From: Forficula auricularia
Lineage: Eukaryota; Arthropoda; Insecta; Dermaptera; Forficulidae
Assembly (NCBI GenBank): GCA_024734495.1
Contig: JALMQS010000136.1
Span: 5,248,309 to 5,312,308, forward strand
Length of the DNA stretch: 64,000 nucleotides
Direction: 5' to 3'
The notes under the pieces are model-generated. The model saw only the letters and a program-made list of their open reading frames with translations, searched no databases and was not told the origin of the DNA. This document shows positions 51,550 to 63,329 of this stretch, piece by piece; within the stretch, counting starts at the first letter, position 1; each line of letters begins with the position of its first letter. The position numbers were made by a program, and so were the translations under genes.

Positions 51550-51743
51550 GGCCCGGTTGTATGTCGCAAAGTAAATGCTTTTTACCACTAACCAAGGGTA
51601 GATGGTAAATAGAGGGGCTGAGATGGCCAATCAGATGACAGGCACTGAAAAGTTCCCTGTCATCTGATTGGCCATCCCAGTCCCTCCATTTACCATCTAC
51701 CCTGTCGAACGTGTGTGCATTACTTTGTGACATTCACCGGCCC
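51550..51743. mobile_element. Harbinger-like palindromic MITE, copy 2, TAA target duplication
   Basis: The termini GGCCCGGTTG and CACCGGCCC are flanked by TAA on both sides (51547-51549, 51744-51746), the 3-bp TWA duplication typical of PIF/Harbinger. The inner arms pair over most of its 194 bp. It is non-coding. Confidence 0.7.
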
Positions 51744-51988
51744 TAAGTCTTAGATCGATTTGTACGTATCATTGCTTTCTATTATATTTAGCAGATCAAC
51801 AACTCTGCTACTTTCGGTAAAACAAAGTCTTTTCAATAAAATCACACAAATAAAATATTTATTTACTCTTATCTTTATTAAAGATGTTTCACCTTGCACC
51901 AACCACCACAATCTCTACTGATTAAAATCACATCTTTTAAAAAACTATCTATTTGTGATATGACTAATCAATGATAATTTAATAGGTA

Positions 51989-54001
51989 CAGTAGAGTCCC
52001 GAAAACTCGGCCTAATGTGGACCGAAGAGTGGCCGAGGTTTGTGAAAATGCCGAGTTATCGGGAATGTGGTTAAAAAATAATAAGTACGAGCGTTTCCTC
52101 AGAAAATACAGTACTGTACTTTTTTTAAATGAAAATGATGAGAGAAGGTTCATCCCCTAAAGGCCTTGGTTGGCCCCTCCATTGTGAAAAAGAAGAAGAG
52201 GGGATTTTATGGACTGGGTAGAGGTCGAAGGTATCTGTGGATACGGGTCTTAAACAGCTGAAGGTTATAAGTCACGGGGAAGACGGGGGCTGGGAGCGAG
52301 TTCCAGTCTCTGGAGGTACTTGTATGTATTGTTTGCTTGAGAATACAACAGAGAATAAACTGCCCAAATACCCTTAAATAAAGGAAAAGTAGGTATTATG
52401 AAGTCATAGAGCCTTTATACTACATGAAAAAGGTAGTTTTTTTTTCGTCCTGCCAGTGTGGTCGGGTTATCCGGACTGCCGGGTTATTTATTTATTTATT
52501 TATTTGGCTCAGTTTACATACACAGTTTACATATATATTAATACATATTGAACATTAACAATATTTATCAATTAAAATTTGAATCAAAATTCAAATCATG
52601 AACACAACTATATGTGTTATATTAAAATCAAATAAAATAAAATTTAACCCTCTGTAAGATTAATCTTGAGTCGAGGGTTAAATTTTAAGATAAATTAACA
52701 GAGAAATTCAAAAACATAAATTTAATAAATTACTTTAAATTAAAGATATAAAAGAACAAAGACAAAATAAAAAGTAAAACAACATAAGGTAAAGTAAATC
52801 AAAAATAAAATAAAATCGTCATACAAATTCACATTCTTAGAAAGCCAGAATTAATTAAAAAACTCTTTATATGTCTAACATTTCTAAATTGATCATAATT
52901 ATATCTATACTTTATTGCCATTCTCAGGCCAACAATTTGAGCATGTCTCGAGTATAATTCAGTTTTAATCCTGGGCAAAATTATATTTGTTCTGCTAGAT
53001 ATACGTGTGGGGTAATAATGCAAATTGTAATTTGTACAATTTATTCTATATAAATGAATACAAGCATTCAATAGGAATAATTGTTTTAAATTCAGTACCC
53101 TAAACTCATCATATAACGCCAGCGTGGCAAATCTTGGATGCTTTTTAGTATAATCTTAATAACAATATTCTGAGCAACAGAAAGACCCCTTAAAATGAAT
53201 TCACTTGTATTCCCCAGACCAAAATCCCATACAACAGTAAAGACTGACACAAGGAGAAGTAGACCATTCTTAGAACTTCATAACTAAGAATGCCTCTCAG
53301 AATCTTAAATTTATAAAAGAGTTTTCTGATACTGCTAGTCAATTTCAAAATATGTGTCTTGAAGCTCATTTTGGAATCGAAAATAATTCCCAGATATTTA
53401 CATTCATTTACAAACTTCAAGACTTGGCATGAACATTCCTGAGAGACAGTACAATTGATAGAGTGGAGAGTGATGTGAGGTGTGCTCTTGGAGGAGCACT
53501 TTCTCTCACCATTCGAGAAGGAAACCAATGAAGTTTTTTGAATGTTTATAGAAAGAAAATTGGTATTAAGATATTTCTTAACCAATCTAAAATCATCAGA
53601 AACAGTTTTTGTCAAGTTATTAAAACAGTCGCCCGAAAAGATAAAGGCAGTGTCATCTGCAAAACAAAAGGGTAATCCATTAGTCTTAATAGAAAAAATA
53701 TTATTTATATATAAAATGAATAGCAAAGGGCCTAATACAGTTCCCTGAGGAATACCAGTGTTCACAGTTGTTAGGTTACTCTTGATTTCATCAATCTTCA
53801 CAATTTGGGTTCTATTACTGATGTAAGACTTTATCAAATCAAGAGCGATTCCACGAATACCATAATTTTCAAACTTTTTTATTAATAATTTATGACTAAT
53901 GGAGTCAAATGCTTTTTCTATATCCAAAAACAAACCAAAGACATAATCCCCCTATCAAGACTTTGACAGTTATCGAGTGCCGAGTTTTCGGGACTCTACT
54001 G
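51989..54001. mobile_element. pogo/Tigger-like element interrupted by a retrotransposon
   Basis: The ends CAGTAGAGTCCCGAAAACTC and the complement (to 54001) are flanked by TA (51987-51988, 54002-54003). The sequence resembles pogo-group termini. Almost all the interior is later insertions, chiefly the LINE at 52485-53948. No transposase domain remains. Confidence 0.65.
52485..53948 (-). pseudogene. 5'-truncated non-LTR retrotransposon reverse transcriptase
   Basis: The main frame (53190-53933, 247 codons) has reverse-transcriptase motif A (FLDIEKAFDSISH), motif B (NTGIPQGTVLGPLLFILYIN), motif C (FADDTAF, residues 91-97) and the later SINIQKT and CKYLGIIFDS motifs. It is CR1/Jockey-like in style. 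A frame break near 53190 separates it from a C-terminal segment (52829-53071). The 3' end is an (AAAT)n tail (plus strand TTTATTTATTTATTTATT at 52485). The endonuclease and ORF1 parts are missing, truncated near 53948 against the pogo-like host sequence. It cannot retrotranspose by itself. Confidence 0.85.
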
Positions 54002-54059
54002 TATTTACAAAATGAACTTGAAAATAACATTGTAATTTTACTAATCTGAATTTTCATAA

Positions 54060-54420
54060 ACTAATGCAAGTATTCCATTAGATTGTGTTTTCATTCTTCT
54101 TCCTAAGATACTTATTTCGTATCAGTTCCTGTCTCTACGTAGTTCATTATTCCCCGATCGCAATGACAAATTCTTTTTCTTATTTGCCTGGAAGCTTTAA
54201 AATCTCCCGGCGCCTATTGTGTGTTATTCGGAATAATCCTCGTGACATTCAATAGACGAATATTAAAATGTTCCAAGACAATATCAAATGAATAAAGGGG
54301 GGCTGAGTAAGAACGAGAACAAATCCAAGTAAATATTAGACATGTTATTGTCACGTTTTTATATAGAAAAAAATTGTTTGTTCTCTCGCCCGCCCGCATT
54401 CGTATCTATTTATTTAAGAA
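54060..54420. promoter_or_regulatory. Non-repetitive block, candidate regulatory region
   Basis: Balanced composition, no match to the window's repeats and no domain in its 61-codon frame. The label rests only on contrast with surrounding transposons. Confidence 0.15.
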
Positions 54421-54946
54421 AAGGAAATATAAAAAATAAAATGTGTCGTAAAATGAAATTTGAATCTGTAATGTTGAAATTTTCCTGTTAAGATATTATC
54501 AAAAAAAAAAAGTTTGGGTTTAATTTCTGCTGAAGAAAGCAGATAATATGAAAGAAACTTGCGCATCATCAGTGTGACTAACAAAATATCAAAAAAAAAC
54601 TATAGAAAGGGGAGATTATTGTAGCTCGGATTTCAATTTTTATTTTTTTCAAAGCATTTTTTAAGGTAATTGTATCACCATTGGAGTACCAATAAAGGTA
54701 TTCCAGCAATAAAATCTTTACCGGAAATTATTTCCTGTTAAAATTGTAATTTGCCTGGACTATATGGTCAACTAAAAAGTAAGTATTGTGTGATTTTTGA
54801 TTCCCAATTAAATATCATTTTATTCGCCATCTCTATTGGTGATCGATTGTTATTTCAATCCACTTTAAAGTTTTTAAAGTATAGCCTAGGGTAAAAATAT
54901 AAATCATAATTTTCATGTCGGGAGGGCAAAAAGTGCTGAGCTTTTC

Positions 54947-54949
<3 letters not shown>

Positions 54950-54981
<32 letters not shown>
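54950..54981. repeat. (CT)n microsatellite
   Basis: About 16 uninterrupted CT dinucleotides, followed by a CT/C-rich stretch to about 55030. Confidence 0.95.
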
Positions 54982-54985
<4 letters not shown>

Positions 54986-55521
54986 CCTCTCGCTTTCGAA
55001 TATTCTCTTTCTCTTTCTCCTTCGCCCCCGCGCCCGACTCTATTGGCATTGCGTGTATCGGATTACAATCAAATAATAAATAATTGCCTACATTTGCATA
55101 AAATGAGAACGAAAATTCTAGATACATATAGGAAAAAAGGTCAAAAACAATAGTTTTATTAGAAGGAAATCGTTTCTTAATAAATTATTGAATTAGAACT
55201 CGTAGTATAATTTATTACAATTATATGCTCTTCCTTAGAAGATTGATAAGCCCCTCATATTTTAATACACCTGTAAATAGTTTCACATAACAATTACAGA
55301 TTTGATGCTTTGGTGGTTAAGTTGATGATGTTGATCAATATAATAAATAGTTTTCGGGTTCTATATCTCTATGTTCACCGACCTCCGGATTAAACGGCTT
55401 AACCGATTAAATTGAAATTTGAAATATATACTCCTTGGGGGTCAAGTAACCGGTGTGGTTCATAAAAAGTGAACTTTTAGTTCCAGGAGGAAATGTTCAC
55501 ATCTTTTTTGATTCTTTTCTA

Positions 55522-56265
55522 CTTTACCATACAGGGTATGGTCAAGTATTGTAATCGTGCATGAAAAAGTGGTTTTTTCCTTCTTTTTTTTTGAAATGTC
55601 TAAAAAACGGCTGAAACTATTTTGATTAAAAAAATTGAGCAAAACCATAACATTTCGCTTTACAAAAAAGCTCTAATAAGTGAACATCGAAAAAATAACA
55701 TTTTTCGAGATAATAATTGTTTTGTCAAAATGTTTGTTAGTCAGTTAGTCTGTGCGTACCAAATTTTTGTAGACGAGCTAGCTCAAAAACTAGTGGGAAT
55801 ATCAAAACCAAATTACACACGTAGTTTTGGTCCATTGATTTTTCGTTTATTGGGCCACGCAGGTGAGGCCTCCACTAACAAGAAATATTTACATAATCAG
55901 GTGAATTTAATTACAGGATTATTTACATAATTATAGGAATATTAACATAATATATTTACAAAAAAAAATTCTTTTTTCTTTTTTTTCTTTTTTATATACA
56001 ATTTCTATCGCATGGCGATTTCCTATAAGTTCTCCTGTTGAAACTGTAAAAATTAAGAGCTGATTAAATTTTGGTGCATATCGACCCAAAATTAAAGGGG
56101 GGTGGAGGGGGGTTAAAAATTAAAAATCTAGGTTATTTGAGAAAACTCAACCAAATTTTGTATACATAATCAGTGGGATCCCAGAAGTATAAAAATCCAA
56201 AAACTACCCCCCTACATGATTATAAATAATTTTAGGGGCCAGGTTGTATGGTAAAGTCAAGTGGA
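55522..56265 (+). repeat. Copy of the ACTTTACCATACA family with a nested insertion
   Basis: It starts ACTTTACCATACAGGGTATG and ends GGGGCCAGGTTGTATGGTAA. Between TCCATTGA (near 55838) and AATTAAGAGCTG (near 56052) about 210 bp of unrelated sequence containing GGGCCACGCAGGTGAGGCCT interrupts it; that insertion is unclassified. Confidence 0.7.
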
Positions 56266-56339
56266 TGGCCACATTAAAAAAGGTCAGCTTTTTTACTATT
56301 CTTATTATCCCAGTAAATAGAGAGGTTACAGCTTAAATT

Positions 56340-57045
56340 AATTTCGGGAGAAGATTTTTTTTCTAGGATCGTTTATTATGGTGTGGGTATGTCAAATTTG
56401 CGACCTCGAAAGTATGGGGGACAACTTTTGGTGGCCGAAAAAGCTCGAAATTTTCGGACTTTTTTAGCGTATAACCTCGAAAACAGTTCACATTTTGTAA
56501 ATAACAGTAAATTAAAGAGGACAAAATTTTGCCTCGATTAAAAAAACAATCCAAAATTGGTTTAGTAGTTCGATTTTTAACAGAGATCCAAAAAACAGCC
56601 CCTGGGATCACTTTTCAATATCCCAAAAACTTGCACTTTTTGGGCTTTTTTTCCCATTTTGACCATGAAGGAGCACGTTGTCGACAAAGACCACACTATA
56701 CATTTTTAAACTATATTAAATTTTCTACAATCAAAATAAAGTTTCATCTTAATTGGATAATCAGTAACCCGTGCCGCAATGAGGTTGAAGTTTTGAAAAA
56801 CAGAAATTTTTGCCAAAAATCGCAGTTTTCCTTCATAAAATGAAATCCACTCATCCTAGAAACTTGATTTCTATCTCATTCTCTAGGAAGTTTTATTGAC
56901 TTGGATGTTTACTTGGACCACTTTTTTTATAAAACTCTTAGATTTATAGATATCTAGTATTTTCTATGCAGTTTTTCAAAATTTCAACCTCAATGCGGCA
57001 CGGGTTACCATTATCCAATTAAGTAGAAACAGTATTATCTACTTA
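56340..57045. mobile_element. Partial copy of the GCCCAGTC-family TIR element
   Basis: Blocks such as AAATTAAAGAGGACAAAATT and AAGTTTCATCTTAATTGGAT match the elements in the zinc-finger introns. The outermost termini are missing. It is outside the zinc-finger locus, so the family is dispersed. Confidence 0.6.
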
Positions 57046-57229
57046 AAATTGTGAACCTCATACAAAAATGCCTAATCTGCTGCACAAAAGCGTAACTAAC
57101 TTACCTAAATGTTTTAAATAATTTCCCTAGAAATTCAACAATATGTACCGAGAGCATTTTGTTAGACAAGAACAATGAATAAATCTATATTAGTTCTTGA
57201 GTTTTTAAGTGCCATTTTTAACACTGACT

Positions 57230-57560
57230 CACACACTCAGTGACATATCAAAAACCTCAAGTACTTCCGTTGATCCTAGAATACTGAAATTTGGCATAAT
57301 GGTAGAGTTTGGGCTACAATTAAAGGAAAAAAATGGAAAAAGTGAAACTTTCCCTTCTTCAGGACCTAAAAGGAAGGGGTGAAATTTATTAAATGCTTAA
57401 TTAACATATAGTGTAATTACAATCAAGCTAGAATGCTGAAATTTGGCATAGTGGTAAAGCTTGGCACATTAATAAAGGAGGAAATTGAAACTTTCTCTTC
57501 TTCGGGGCCCGAAATGAAGGGGTGAAATTTATGAAAAACCGACCGGGTTTTTAACAGATA
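57230..57560 (+). repeat. Imperfect two-unit tandem repeat
   Basis: CTGAAATTTGGCATA followed by TGGTA and a GGGGTGAAATTTAT block occurs twice about 150 bp apart (near 57287 and 57435). It is probably transposon-derived. Confidence 0.5.
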
Positions 57561-57657
57561 TTTTATGAGAAATATTTAATAATTATTAATATAAATGTTT
57601 AAATGTATTTATTTAGATAAATTAAAGGATAAAACTTTTCAAAAATTAATGATATCT

Positions 57658-58165
57658 GTCCAAAAACATAAATGTGAAAAAGGGGGAAGTTCGGTACAAA
57701 CGGTTTCGCCGATAAAAGGGTTGAAATCTAAACGGGTACCAAGTTCCATTGCAGTTGCTTAAATCATAGCTAAAGGGATGAACAACGTTCTTTAGATGAT
57801 TTAAAAGAAAATTTGTTACGTTCTTTGATATTAAATTTATAACTTGGCAAGTTATAATACTCAATAATAGGCTTAATAATTAGGCTTAACGTGATGATAT
57901 TTAATACAAGCTTAAAATTTAGTTGTTCTATTTTACCATATACTACAAACAATTTAGTTGGATGTAAAACTTGTCAAGCTATAAATTTAATATCAAAGAA
58001 CATAACAAATTTTCTTTTAAATCAATCGAAGAACGTTGTACATCCTATAGCTATGTTTTTAAGCAACTGGTATGGAACTTGGCACCTGTTTAGATCTCAA
58101 CGCTTTTGTCGCCGAAGCTCGTTTGTGCCAAACTTGGCCCCTTTTTGACATTTATGTTTTTGGAT
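57658..58165. repeat. Fold-back element, arms about 240 bp
   Basis: TGTCCAAAAACATAAATGTG at the left pairs with CATTTATGTTTTTGGATAG at the right. The arms are about 80% similar by eye, meeting near 57911. Its frames are mirror artefacts. No coding. Confidence 0.75.
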
Positions 58166-58492
58166 AGATTAGTGGTTTTCTTTATCATTGGGCAGCCTTT
58201 CCATAAATTCTACCACTCCATCGTCAATACATAATTATTTTCCTTTTAATTAATTAACAATTTGTTGAACTAGGTATCTAATTAATTAATTGGGCCGTAT
58301 TTACTGCATCCATGGACAGCAGGCCGCTAAAATCCATGTTTATGAAAATTTTATGATTTTAATTTTTTGATATCTAATACGGTCGTACCCTTCTGATGTG
58401 TGACTAAATCTGCAGAACACTTGTGGAATGCTTATGGAACACTAGCTGGGAACCACTGGTCTAGTCTATCTTGAGAATGGTAGCCAATTTTT

Positions 58493-59180
58493 AACCGAGT
58501 TCAAAAAAGGAGGAGGTTCTCTATTCGACTGAATTTTTTTTTTTTTTTTTTGTGCCTATGTTACCTCATATCTCCGCCAATTGTGAACCGATTTTGAATT
58601 TTTTTTGCATTGGGTCCAGTCTACGTTCTGATTGGTCCCATTTTTTTCGTAGGTTTTAGACCTTTTTTGTTAGGTTTGTTCCGGACTAACTTCTTTGTTT
58701 ATGAACCGATTTGATGATTCTTTTTTTATTGGAAAGGAGGTATCTTAGTGATGGTACAATATTAATTTGGTCAAGTTCTGATGATAGGATTACTATTAAT
58801 ATCACTAAAAAGAGAAAAATAAAAATTTTTAAGAAAAAATAAAACCGACTTCAAAAAATTAAATGCAACAAATAAAATACACTAAAAGGTATAAAATAAT
58901 TATTATCTTATTTAGTTACAACCAAACGACGAAATATTAAGATGAAATTACTTTTTGAAGTCGGTGCCAAACATATACCTTTTATGAATCGCACTCGACG
59001 GATCTTACTTAGTACGTTTGGCGGGTACGCTCGCTTATAGGTATAGTTTATTTGGCACCGACTTCAAAAAGTAATTTCATATTAGTATTTCGTCGTGTAG
59101 TTGTAACTAAATAAGATAATAATTATTTTATACTTTTTAGTGTATTTTATTTGTTACATTTAATTTTTTTGAAGTCGGTT
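58493..59180 (-). mobile_element. CCGACTTC-terminus element, copy 2
   Basis: The inverse of 41587-42280, with the same inner palindrome (58837-59180). It is highly similar to copy 1, so it was probably mobile fairly recently. Confidence 0.7.
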
Positions 59181-59859
59181 TTATTTTTTTCTTAAAAATT
59201 TTTATAATTCATATATAATACAAAATCTAAGTTGCTAATGAAGTCGGAATAATAGATCATCAAAGATACGATTAATATTTGTTTTTGAAAATATTATTTT
59301 ATTCACATACCGACGAATTCTTAATTAAAATAATTTTTTTTTGTTTAAAATAAATAATCTATAAGTATGTATACTATACTTAATAGAATCGGAACTTTCG
59401 ATATTTTTATTCATTCTTATATAAAGAAAATTGTGCAAGATAATCTGTTCTATTTAATTCATAAAAAAAATGACTGGAAATTCCCCAGACATTATTATGA
59501 TTAACACGATTGCAACCAGAGATACTCGCAAGAAACTAAATACCTATTTCAACTTCAAATGGAAAATAATTATTTTTACAATGAAAATAATAATGATTAG
59601 AAAATATTCTTACTAGTAAATACTATTGTTATTAAGTAAAATTTCAAGGTACCTTGAAATTTTACTTACTTATTATTTGAAAATGTTTCACCTTGAATCG
59701 AAACCTAAATCTTTAAAATTACTCGTATTATTGAAAACTTACTATTGCTAAATAAATATTTGAAATTATTCATTATTTATGTTTTTGAAAAGATTTTTTA
59801 TGCCCAGATATATATCATCATTTATTTCTTTTTAAAATTTATTAATATATATATAAGCC

Positions 59860-60345
59860 TGATATACTAAGGAGGAGATGATTAGATTTTGATTGAAATC
59901 TAACCAAAAATAAAGGAGGATTATTAAAAAAATTAAAATTATTAAATTTTCAAAGTAAAAAAACAAGAAAATTGAAATTTTCTGTAAAATTAACCTATAA
60001 TAAAAAAAAGAGTTATTATTTTTATTGGGAGCTAAAATTGGGGGGTTCAATAAAATAGAACTATCTATATAAGTCCTAGACCCTTTGATCGACTTGTACG
60101 AGCTACATTGCTCTGATATTGTACCGATAATATTAGGGTTCCATTTACCTTTGAACGATACCGTTTTCAAACAAAAATCGAAGAAAGCTGATATTTCTAA
60201 TAGAATAGTTTCATAATTAAAAGGGATATTATTAATTGCTAATGGGCAAAAAATTAAGAGTGAGGGGGTTCTTTGGTAAATAATTTTAAATTATTTTATT
60301 AATATTCAACATAAGAGAGGGGCCAGGTGTATGGTAAAGTCATGT
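59860..60345 (+). repeat. Copy of the ACTTTACCATACA family (3' part)
   Basis: It starts inside the element (GATTAGATTTTGATTGAAAT) and ends GGGGCCAGGTGTATGGTAAA. The G-rich unit is present once. Confidence 0.55.
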
Positions 60346-60420
60346 GGATGACCTTTCAATAAAAAAGAAATTAGGCTAATTAGGCTAAGTGCTCTAAGCG
60401 TCCCTAGAATGACAATACAC

Positions 60421-61105
60421 TTTTACTTTACCATACAGGGTATAGTCAAGTATTGTAATCGTGCATGAAAAAAGTAGTTTTTTTCTTCTTTTTTTGAAAT
60501 ATCTCAAAAACGGCTGAAACTATTTTGATTAAAAAAATTGGGCGAAACCATGGTATTTCGCTCTATAAAAAAGCCCTAATAAGTAAAAATCGAAAAAATT
60601 ATATTTTTCGTGATAATAATTGTTTTGTCAAAATGTCTATTAGTTAGTTAGTCTGGTTGTCTGTCCGTTAGTCTGCGCGTTACCAAATTTTTGTGGACTA
60701 GCTAGCTCAAAAACTAGTGTAAATATCAAAACCAAATTTCACACGTAGTTTTGGTCCATTGAGATTAAGAGCTGATTAGATTTTGGTGCATATCGACCCA
60801 AAATTAAGGGGGGTGGAAGGGGGTTAAAAATTAAAAATATAGGTTATTTGAGCAAACTCATCAAAATTTTGTATATATAATCAGTGGACCCCCAGAAGTC
60901 TAAAAATCCAAAAACTAACCGCCCAAATGGGGGGGGAGTGTAGGGTCAAAAATCTTGGCCATTTACCAAGCTCAATCAAATTTTGTATACATAATCAGTG
61001 GGACAATAGAAGTATAAAAATGCAAAAACTAACCCCCCCCCCTACATGATTATAAATAATTTTAGGGGCCAGGTTGTATGATAAAGTCAAGTGGATGGCC
61101 ACATC
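60421..61105 (+). repeat. Complete copy of the ACTTTACCATACA family
   Basis: It starts near ACTTTACCATACAGGGTATA and ends GGCCAGGTTGTATGATAAAG. About two of the 120-bp units are present. No coding. Confidence 0.75.
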
Positions 61106-62103
61106 AGAACACGTCAGCGTATTTAAAATAAAAAATGTAACCTATTCAACAGAAAGAAAAAATACGAATCTATTCCAGAGAATAAAACATTCTCGTTAAA
61201 TCACTTAAAAATAAATTTAAAATATTCCCAATATACAATTTTATAGATATATAATATACCTACATCAAATTTTACATTGATAAAGGGTAGAATTTCTCGG
61301 GAAACGTCTGGATTTCTTAATAAATATTTCTAGATTGTTTTACTATATAAGAGAGTTGTATTATTTATTTATATATTATTTTTTATTTAAAAAAATAAAA
61401 TAAAATAAGTTTGAGCTCTGCAAATAAAATTTTGGATACCAACCCTATATATATGTGTTATGTGTGTATATTTATTTGCAACAAGCAGAAAACAACCTTT
61501 TTGATTATTTCTTATTATGTAAAAGATAGATGCTTTAGAAGTTATAAATTTACATTGTGTTAAAGAAAATTGTTAGTCGTGAGAGTGGCGTTATATATAT
61601 ACCAATATATTTTAGGGTGGCTCCCAAAAGAAAATGAATATTTATTTATTTTTGATCTCCCATGAAAATATGTTAACTGGACATGTTTTTAAAATGTTCA
61701 TCAAATCAGCTCATTTTAAAAAATTTTAAGAGGTCACACAAGATTTTTTTCTCTCGTCATGTTATTATTGGCTACGTTGAAAATTATAAATATTCTGAAA
61801 ATTTCAAGACGATATCTACTCTTATTAAACGAGCAAAAATTGTTTGTATATATATATATATATATTTGTATCATAGTTCTATTTTGAAAACGGCTCTACC
61901 GATTTTGATGAAACAAAATCTATTAACAAGTTTTGAGGATGAGAAAGCGATCTGGCTAGGTCTGGATTTAATCTTAATTGATCTTTTCTTAATTTAAGTA
62001 ATTATTGATAGATGAAAATCTCAATAAAAAAGTTTGTTAACATTTTTTTCAATTATCTTTTATTTTTAATTGGTTTTTTAATTTTAAAACCCACTAATAG
62101 GTT

Positions 62104-62110
62104 ATAGCAA

Positions 62111-62142
<32 letters not shown>

Positions 62143-62327
62143 GGCTTTTCGGCCTTTCTAGCCATAAGCCTAATTACGATACTAGTTATATTTTTTTTTT
62201 TAAATTTGTCTCTACCCCCGGGGTCAGATTTTAGCTGGATGCCTCGAGTCGGATTCGAACCCGGGTCCTCTGGTTAGCTCGCTGCCATGCTACCGCCTAG
62301 CCTATCTGACCCCCCATAGCAAATATT
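62104..62327 (-). mobile_element. tRNA-derived SINE with perfect 12-bp target duplication
   Basis: Target duplications ATAGCAAATATT (62104-62115 and 62316-62327) bound an insertion that reads on the minus strand. It has a tRNA-like head with an A-box (TAGGCTAGGCGG), a B-box (GGGTTCGAATCC) and closing GGGGTCAG/CTGACCCC, then a body and a poly-A tail (plus-strand T-run 62114-62142). It is clearly a recent retroposition into the Helitron-like element. Confidence 0.85.
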
Positions 62328-62635
62328 AATATATTATATTAAAATTAGGAATTTTTTGTTTGTTTTTAATTTAATTTAATTAACAGGTGTCTAAATCATA
62401 ACATTACAGGTGTGTTTTCAAATAAAGTGGTTGAAGTGGCTTTTTTATATAACTTGGAAACAAATCTTATTTAATTTTATGTTTTTATTTCAGATCCTAT
62501 ACGATTATTTTTTTTATTATTATTTTCCTATTTATTTTTTTATAATGTTTATCAATATGAACGAATGTGAGCAAATTGGTGTACGAGTAAACAAATATAC
62601 ACACATAATATGTGGATCATTAGAAAGCTAGAAAT

Positions 62636-62770
62636 GCAAAAACTGGGTGCGGTGGGTGTGGGAGGTGCAGGAGGTGGGGTGCAGTTGTGGGGGATCCGGA
62701 AGTGTGGTCGGGGTGGGGGTGCAGTGATGAGGGCGAGGTGTGTGGTTTCAGGGAGGGAGGGGGGGTCAGG
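62636..62770 (+). repeat. G-rich tract, potential quadruplex
   Basis: Repeated runs of three or more G separated by short loops (for example GGGTGTGGGAGG, GGTCGGGGTGGGGG, GGGAGGGAGGGGGGG), with very few C. It lies immediately before the terminal hairpin of the Helitron-like element. Confidence 0.6.
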
Positions 62771-63329
62771 AGTTACCGTGCATCGCTCGGTGGCTCCAGA
62801 TACTATCAATTTATAGCGGAAATTTTTTTTAATTTTTAAAGTATTGTATTTTAGATGTTTTCGAGTGAACTGTAAATATAAATAATAATTTTTTTTTATT
62901 TTTGTTCTTGTTGTTGACATCTTAACGAATCAAAATGAAGCAGAGGAGACACTAAGAAAAAACAGAAAAACAAATTAAATTTTAAAGGGTTCGTTTTATG
63001 GAACCTCAAGGGTAACGACCATTGCCCCAAAATTTTTTGGATTGTTCTACATCCTAAAGGAAGCTAGTAGGCTTAAACCTTTAGAACAATCCAAAAAGTA
63101 GACTACTTTAAAAAAATCTTGTGCGACCTCTATAAATTGATATACGACTTGAAATTTTTCAAAATATTTATCATTTTCAACAAAGAGAGAAACAAAGAGG
63201 TTGTCCTCTGCTTGATCTTTCTCTCTATGAATCAACAACTCTGCTACTCTCGGCAAAATAAAAACTTTTCAATTATATAATTTTCAACGTAGGCAATAAT
63301 AAGTCAAGTTAATAACTTCAACAAAATAA

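Larger units (their letters stand above)
61815..62803 (+). mobile_element. Non-autonomous Helitron-like element, family A, copy 2
   Basis: The 5' end TCTACTCTTATTAAACGAGC matches 36157 exactly. The subterminal hairpin ACCGTGC/GCTCGGT and following GGCTCCAGATACT match the 3' end near 36650. It is longer because of the SINE at 62116-62315 and a G-rich segment. It lacks Rep/helicase coding. Confidence 0.55.

Noticed and set aside
54515..54575. CTGATGATGCGC and CTGAAGA motifs resembling hammerhead cores
   Set aside because: No complementary stem followed by GAAA in the right order on either strand.
57646..58148. Several overlapping frames of 60-85 codons
   Set aside because: They lie in a fold-back element and mirror each other; no domain.
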